Positions 59,594 to 64,000 of a stretch of DNA of 64,000 nucleotides are shown here, one piece after another; positions within the stretch are counted from its first letter, which is position 1; each line of letters begins with the position of its first letter. The notes beneath the pieces were generated by a model. The model saw only the letters and a list, made by a program, of their open reading frames with translations, had not been told where the DNA came from and searched no databases. The DNA comes from Cryptomeria japonica (lineage: Eukaryota; Streptophyta; Pinopsida; Cupressales; Cupressaceae): NCBI RefSeq assembly GCF_030272615.1, contig NC_081413.1:608504209-608568208 (forward strand), in the 5' to 3' direction. The position numbers were made by a program, and so were the translations under genes.

Positions 59594-60938
59594 TGTTGGC
59601 AACTATAATGAAGGAAAAATAAGAGGGAGGGGGGTGAATCAGTTTTCACTGGATCTACCAATCTTAACCACAAACACAAATCTCATAAGCTGCAACAACA
59701 ACAAAGATAAGCAGATAAATAACACAACACACAACACCAAAATTTTGACGGGGGAAACCCAGTTAAGGGAAAAACCAGGGTGGAAACCTACCTACAATGA
59801 GATGATACTCTACAGTAGTATGTTTAATTATTATAATGGGGAATGCACTAGCATTCAGACACACTTCTTAGAGCTTACAACTCAAGATACAATATCCTGG
59901 AAGGCTACAACCCTCAAGGAAGGTTCGCTACCTTACAAGGAAGTCTCACTGACTTACAAAATGTTTAGACAACAATCCAGAATCAAATGAACTGCAATAA
60001 CAACATTTGGTAATTCCTGATGACAGTTCCGATTAAGCACCTTTGTCTGCTTTGCAACACCAACCTGCACCACACCGAAAGATGAATCCCTTGTTCGCAC
60101 ATACATAACTCTCTTATAATGTAGACACAACCTTGATACATAAATTACATGACTATACCACCTATTTATACAAATCATCAACCTTGACAACAAGGTTGAC
60201 TAAACCCTCAACTTACAATTACAAAATTACATCACACGATACAAAGATTGACCACAAGACCAATATAATGATATACATGATATAACATGGACCTAATTCA
60301 AATATCCAAATGCTCATCACCATCGGTAATCATGCCAAGATCAATCGCAACATGCTACATCACCAACAAAACCACATAACACGAAGAACATCACCGATTC
60401 AACAAAATCACCAAGAAATCACACAAATATCAATGTGGATCATTAAAACAAATAGGATACAATTAGGAAACACCAGCAAGCACATTAGAATAATAGCTGT
60501 AACAACACCACGTATCAAATATTCATCAATCAACATCTAAACCTCAAGAATACTCAAACAACAATAACTGTCACAAAGAAAGATAACTTGCGGACCACCA
60601 AATCACAAACCATTTGAAATGAAGATACACAAGACCATCCCAAACAATCTCCCAAAAACTCAGCTCAAGATCTGATCACACCAGAATATACCAGAGGAAA
60701 TACTGAAGTCTGCAAAGCACTGATCAGAAAAACAAACTGCAAACCAGATCATATGATATGATCAATTAAGCTTCCCAGATCACCAAAACCAATACAAAAG
60801 AATATAATGATACTAGAAATACTCCATACACCAAATCATGATCCCAATAAACCAATCTGCAATCACTGGAGCAATAAATCACAGGAATATGTTGACATCA
60901 ATGACAACAACATATCCTAGTAGCAACAATGTCCAACA
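59594..60938 (-). repeat. Copia LTR3
   Basis: 1345 bp; 5' LTR of the outermost unit. Identical to LTR2 up to 60564, then diverged (first difference at 60565). It ends ATGTCCAACA. TATA box at 60161-60171 (minus). Confidence 0.9.
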
Positions 60939-61996
60939 CTTACAAGACCTGAGATTTTAGAGGGACCTTTTTTATTCTCTTTAAAATCTTAAAAAATTAT
61001 TTTTTGTAGATTTTTAATTTTTTATTTGTTTTGGAAGTTTTTCCATTTTTGTATTCTTTAATGTCTTTCAATTTTTTTTGTGTTTTTGGAACTTTAAACC
61101 TAAAACTATAGGAAAAAAGTAGAAAACTAAAAAAGATGAAAACAACCAAAATAATGACAAAATGCTAAAAATAACCAACACAAGTGAACGACCAAGAAAA
61201 TAAAGGTGAAAATGACAATAATGAAAACAAGATGAAGACAATGACATGATAATGAGAGGGACCAAAATGTTGAGATGATGACTGATGAGGAAGGAGAAAA
61301 AAGTGATAATGGAAACTCAGTCTTTCTCTAGACCTAAGGGCCAAAGACTTATGTTCATTTGGGACTTTAGGTTTTGATGAGACAAACACAAAAATGAAGT
61401 GGGAGTGAGGATGTGGGTTAGCAAGACCATCAAGACTAAAGTCTAGATATTCGTTTTGGACTCGAAGTCTTGCAAATAATGACATGTCAAGAGAAAAAAA
61501 AAAAGAGATAATGTAGGAGGGACACAAACCTAAGGACCAAGGTCCTTAAGTCTATGAAAGACCTAAAATTATGTAGGGATAGAAGAACAAAAAAGAAAAT
61601 AAAATGAGAGGAGGAAAGAAGAAAGGGAAAAAAATATGAGAAAACATAAGGAAACCCAAAAGAAGAAACAAGATCAAGAGGGGCGCCCTTACTTGAAGAA
61701 TAAAAAAGGTGGGGTGTGGTATGCAGGGCATAGCAATACGAAACTAGGGCACATGATAGAGTTAAATAATATATGGGTCATCAAGAAAACATCCTTAAAT
61801 GAGGATGGCATAGATTTTATGCCATGATTGTTATCTTGTTGAAAACAAATTTCTTAGATGCTTGGACATATGATGTTAAACTCCCATTTATGTGATTTAT
61901 TCTATGAAGTTTTATGATTTCATGGATATTTAGATCAATGTCTATTTAAGTTTAAATTATTAAGTTTTCTAGTCTCTAAGTTATATTCTATATGTT
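60939..61996. other. A-rich spacer, no supported gene
   Basis: Purine-rich plus strand with A runs. Minus ORF 61165-61527 is of low complexity (Phe, Ser, His) and has no family resemblance. Confidence 0.5.
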
Positions 61997-62040
61997 TTGA
62001 TTAATTGAGAAAAACAGGTTTTAAGGACCCGAAACCTTTA
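61997..62040 (-). repeat. LINE-like 3' tail downstream of the 62-64 kb ORF
   Basis: Minus-strand sequence TTAAAGGTTTCGGGTCC, TTAAAACCTGTTTTTC and TCAATTAATCAAAACA. It parallels the tail at 4978-5022 (TAAAGGGTTTTGGGTCC, TTCAAAACTTGTTTTT, TTAATAAAAA). It lies about 130 bases after the stop of the upstream ORF. Confidence 0.45.
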
Positions 62041-62166
62041 ACAAAAGAGAGTAATATAAAACATTAAGAGTCTGGAGCATAAGAACCACTAGCAAAATGA
62101 CTAGCAAAAAGGCCAGCAAAACAAAAGGACAGCTAAGAAAAAACCAGCAAGGAAACAAAAAAAGCG

Positions 62167-63876
62167 CTACACAACTATAGTCTTCAACAGATCCTCCACC
62201 TTCTTCACCAGCTGATCATATGTGGCCCCAACAACTTTGAGATCTTCCAGGTCCTTGTTGGGTTTCTTTTCTTTCTTTTTTCCTCTATTCCGGGTTCTGG
62301 GACCTTGAGCTTCCCCTGTACCTTCAGTGTCAGGTTCAATATCCAGTATCTCCTTCTCTTCGTCCAGTTTACTGATGAGTGTATTTGTATTGTGAGCAGA
62401 AATCTTTAGGATTCTTAAGCTCTGTTCAACAATACTCTTCAGGCACTCCTCAATTTTACTGACTTTGCTAGCAGTGTCCGAGACAGTTTGCTCATTAGTG
62501 TCAGCAAGGTTTTTCCTTTCCAGCATATCTTTCTCTATTTTTTCAAACCTGGGGTTGAAAGAGTTTCTTATATTTTCAGCCTTTGCAATAGTATTTTTGA
62601 GGTCCTCTATGTAATCCACCATGGTCTTCCCTTCCCCGGTGTTGATGGTTTCCAATATTTGAATTCTATTACTGAGTTTTTTGTTGTCGTCCACGACTTT
62701 CTTGTCACCAGTTATAAGCCACTCCATAGTGTCAACAAAACCTTGCATACTCTCTGGAGGAGGGATATGGGGAGGATCAGCCTTACCAGGGGTTTCCTAT
62801 TCCTTTTTAGGGGTGTCCCGAATAGTAGTTGTGTCTTCGACCCTAAGAGCCTCACCCATGGTGACCTTCTCTAGGTTCTGTTTAGCTTCTAAGGTCCTTT
62901 CTTGCTTAAAAACCTCCATCTCCTTGACATTCTCCTCCTTCCTCTTTTGCTTGTTTCTGGTCTGGGTGTGTACTTTGGATTTCTTTTTCAGCGACCCTTG
63001 AGGATTCTCCTTCTCTGAGTCTTCAGACACCTCCTCCTCTGAGGAAAGGCTAATATGGATTTTGCCTTTAGGTTTTTTCCCTTTGGAGGAAGAAGGTCTT
63101 GTTTTAATGTGTTTCCTCTTCTTACCTGATTCATAATCCAAAACATCCATACTCTCCTCAGAATTGCTTGACGGGTCACTATTAGTCTCCTCATCCACTG
63201 AAAAGGCAGAATCAGACCCATCCTCCTCAGACTCTACAGAGGGTTGCATGCATCCAATTTGATTGGCCTTGAGATGGTCACAAATGAGGACCATCAAGCC
63301 TTGGTGCATGACATTATTCCCCATAGGGTTTTCTTTATAGGCCTTTATGGTTGCATTCATCGAACATAGCAGAAAATAAGGAAAACTAATCTTCTCGTCA
63401 TGCCTAAAGTGATTCAACAAGATGAAATGGTACCCATAAACTTTTGTAAACCTACCATCTAATGTAATATAGCGCATTAAAACAAAGAGGACAACCCGCC
63501 AAGGTTTAACAAAAGCTCTGGGTGGGTAGTAAGTTTTACTTAACTTAACAAGTCGTTTTTTCTCCTTCTTAGTTTTTGGGTATCTGTCGATGGCCTCCTT
63601 GCTGACTTTCATGTCTCTGTAGAAGTTCCACCCTTCCCTTCTGAGGCCCGTGGCTTGGGCAATGAGGTCTTTGTCAATTTATATAGTCTGGTCTCCCATT
63701 TTCAACATACCCTTTCTCCAATTTTTGCAAAAATAACTGGTAACCATGCCATCCCGTCTGTGGAGCTTTTCCATGAATTTTGAAAAGCCACCCTTCTGTA
63801 GAATACTCCAGACCTCCTCCTTCTGTTTCCATTCTTTACAACTGCTTGGCTCATATCGCCTCCAGTTACCACCCAT
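62167..63876 (-). pseudogene. Decayed ORF: plant-transposon-protein-like N-terminus, acidic middle, coiled-coil C-terminus
   Basis: One frame of about 570 codons with only two in-frame stops (63679-63681 TAA, 62797-62799 TAG). Start taken at MGGNWRRYEPS (63874-63876), although the frame is open to the window edge. N-terminal 250 residues (GGFSKFMEKLHRRDG, LIAQATGLRREGWNFYRD, YYPPRAFVKPWRVVLFVLMRY) resemble the putative plant transposon protein domain. The middle is Ser/Asp/Glu-rich then Lys-rich with nuclear-localisation-like KKRKHIK and KKKSK. The C-terminus is heptad-like (ILETINTGEGKTMVDYIEDL) and ends in a basic stretch. Function unknown; a DNA- or RNA-binding role is only inferred from charge. 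Confidence 0.5.
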
Positions 63877-64000
63877 TTTTTCTCTGTTAAGAGCTGAATT
63901 TTGAAACTTGCAGAATGGATTAGCCAGAAAGATTTTTGGAACTATCAAATTAACCCAGAAAGTGTGGGAATTGATGGACAGGCTATTATGATAAATGAGG

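Larger units (their letters stand above)
47866..60938 (-). mobile_element. Tandem Ty1/copia array: LTR-internal-LTR-internal-LTR
   Basis: Minus-strand copia element in which two internal regions share the middle LTR. The repeat period is 5868 bp and all ORFs of the two units are identical, lesions included. Domain order gag, protease, integrase, RT, RNase H is that of copia. Primer sites TGGTATCAGAGC (minus) lie before LTR2 and LTR3. The flanking pentamers (CTTTT before, CTTAC after) do not form a clean target duplication. The middle LTR is a chimera of LTR3 and LTR1 (see findings). Confidence 0.9.

Noticed and set aside
61165-61527. 120-codon minus-strand ORF
   Set aside because: Low-complexity Phe/Ser/His composition from purine-rich DNA, no family match.

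Overview
The window is repeat-dominated nuclear DNA of a land plant, most likely a seed plant with a very large genome. A gymnosperm is my guess, not a proof. The evidence is AT-rich DNA with long stretches lacking genes, decayed plant-specific retroelements (Tat-lineage Ty3/gypsy with a second RNase H, Ty1/copia, LINEs with a DUF4283 ORF1), a plant mobile domain relic, and no intact host gene, tRNA or rRNA that I can support. Every coding region seen belongs to a mobile element and is broken.

Layout. 1-3.3 kb: no recognisable gene. 3.3-5.0 kb: a LINE relic with ORF1 only, plus strand. 5.0-9.6 kb: AT-rich, empty. 9626-43623: one old Tat-type gypsy element on the plus strand (LTRs 9626-10641 and 42602-43623), inflated to 34 kb by later insertions. 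Inside it lie a 1.1-kb solo LTR of another family (17445-18553, target duplication CTAGG) and a second, minus-strand Tat element (22820-40460, target duplication TTAAT, tRNA-Trp type primer site). A 5'-truncated LINE (36678-38551, 12-bp target duplication) sits in the leader of that second element. The order of events is outer Tat, then inner Tat, then LINE; the solo LTR came at some time after the outer Tat. 43.6-47.9 kb: AT-rich spacer with an 82-bp tandem duplication and a plant mobile domain relic. 47866-60938: a minus-strand copia element in tandem form, LTR-internal-LTR-internal-LTR, with two visibly identical 5868-bp units. 60.9-64 kb: a decayed minus-strand ORF (charged, coiled-coil-like, resembling plant transposon protein domains) followed by a LINE-like 3' tail.

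The main results are structural. The middle copia LTR is a chimera: its left part equals LTR3 and its right part equals LTR1, with the switch inside a 27-bp tract. This is the product expected of unequal crossing-over between LTRs. The solo LTR at 17.4 kb is the opposite product of the same kind of exchange, in another family. Both Tat elements share unusual untranslated features: leader tandem arrays, a conserved leader block, an A-rich spacer followed by a GGTGAAAACCTGG hairpin after integrase, and a hairpin just before the polypurine tract. The 62-64 kb ORF and the 3.3-5.0 kb LINE relic carry unrelated proteins but similar 3' tails, which suggests a family of LINE-mobilised ORFs.
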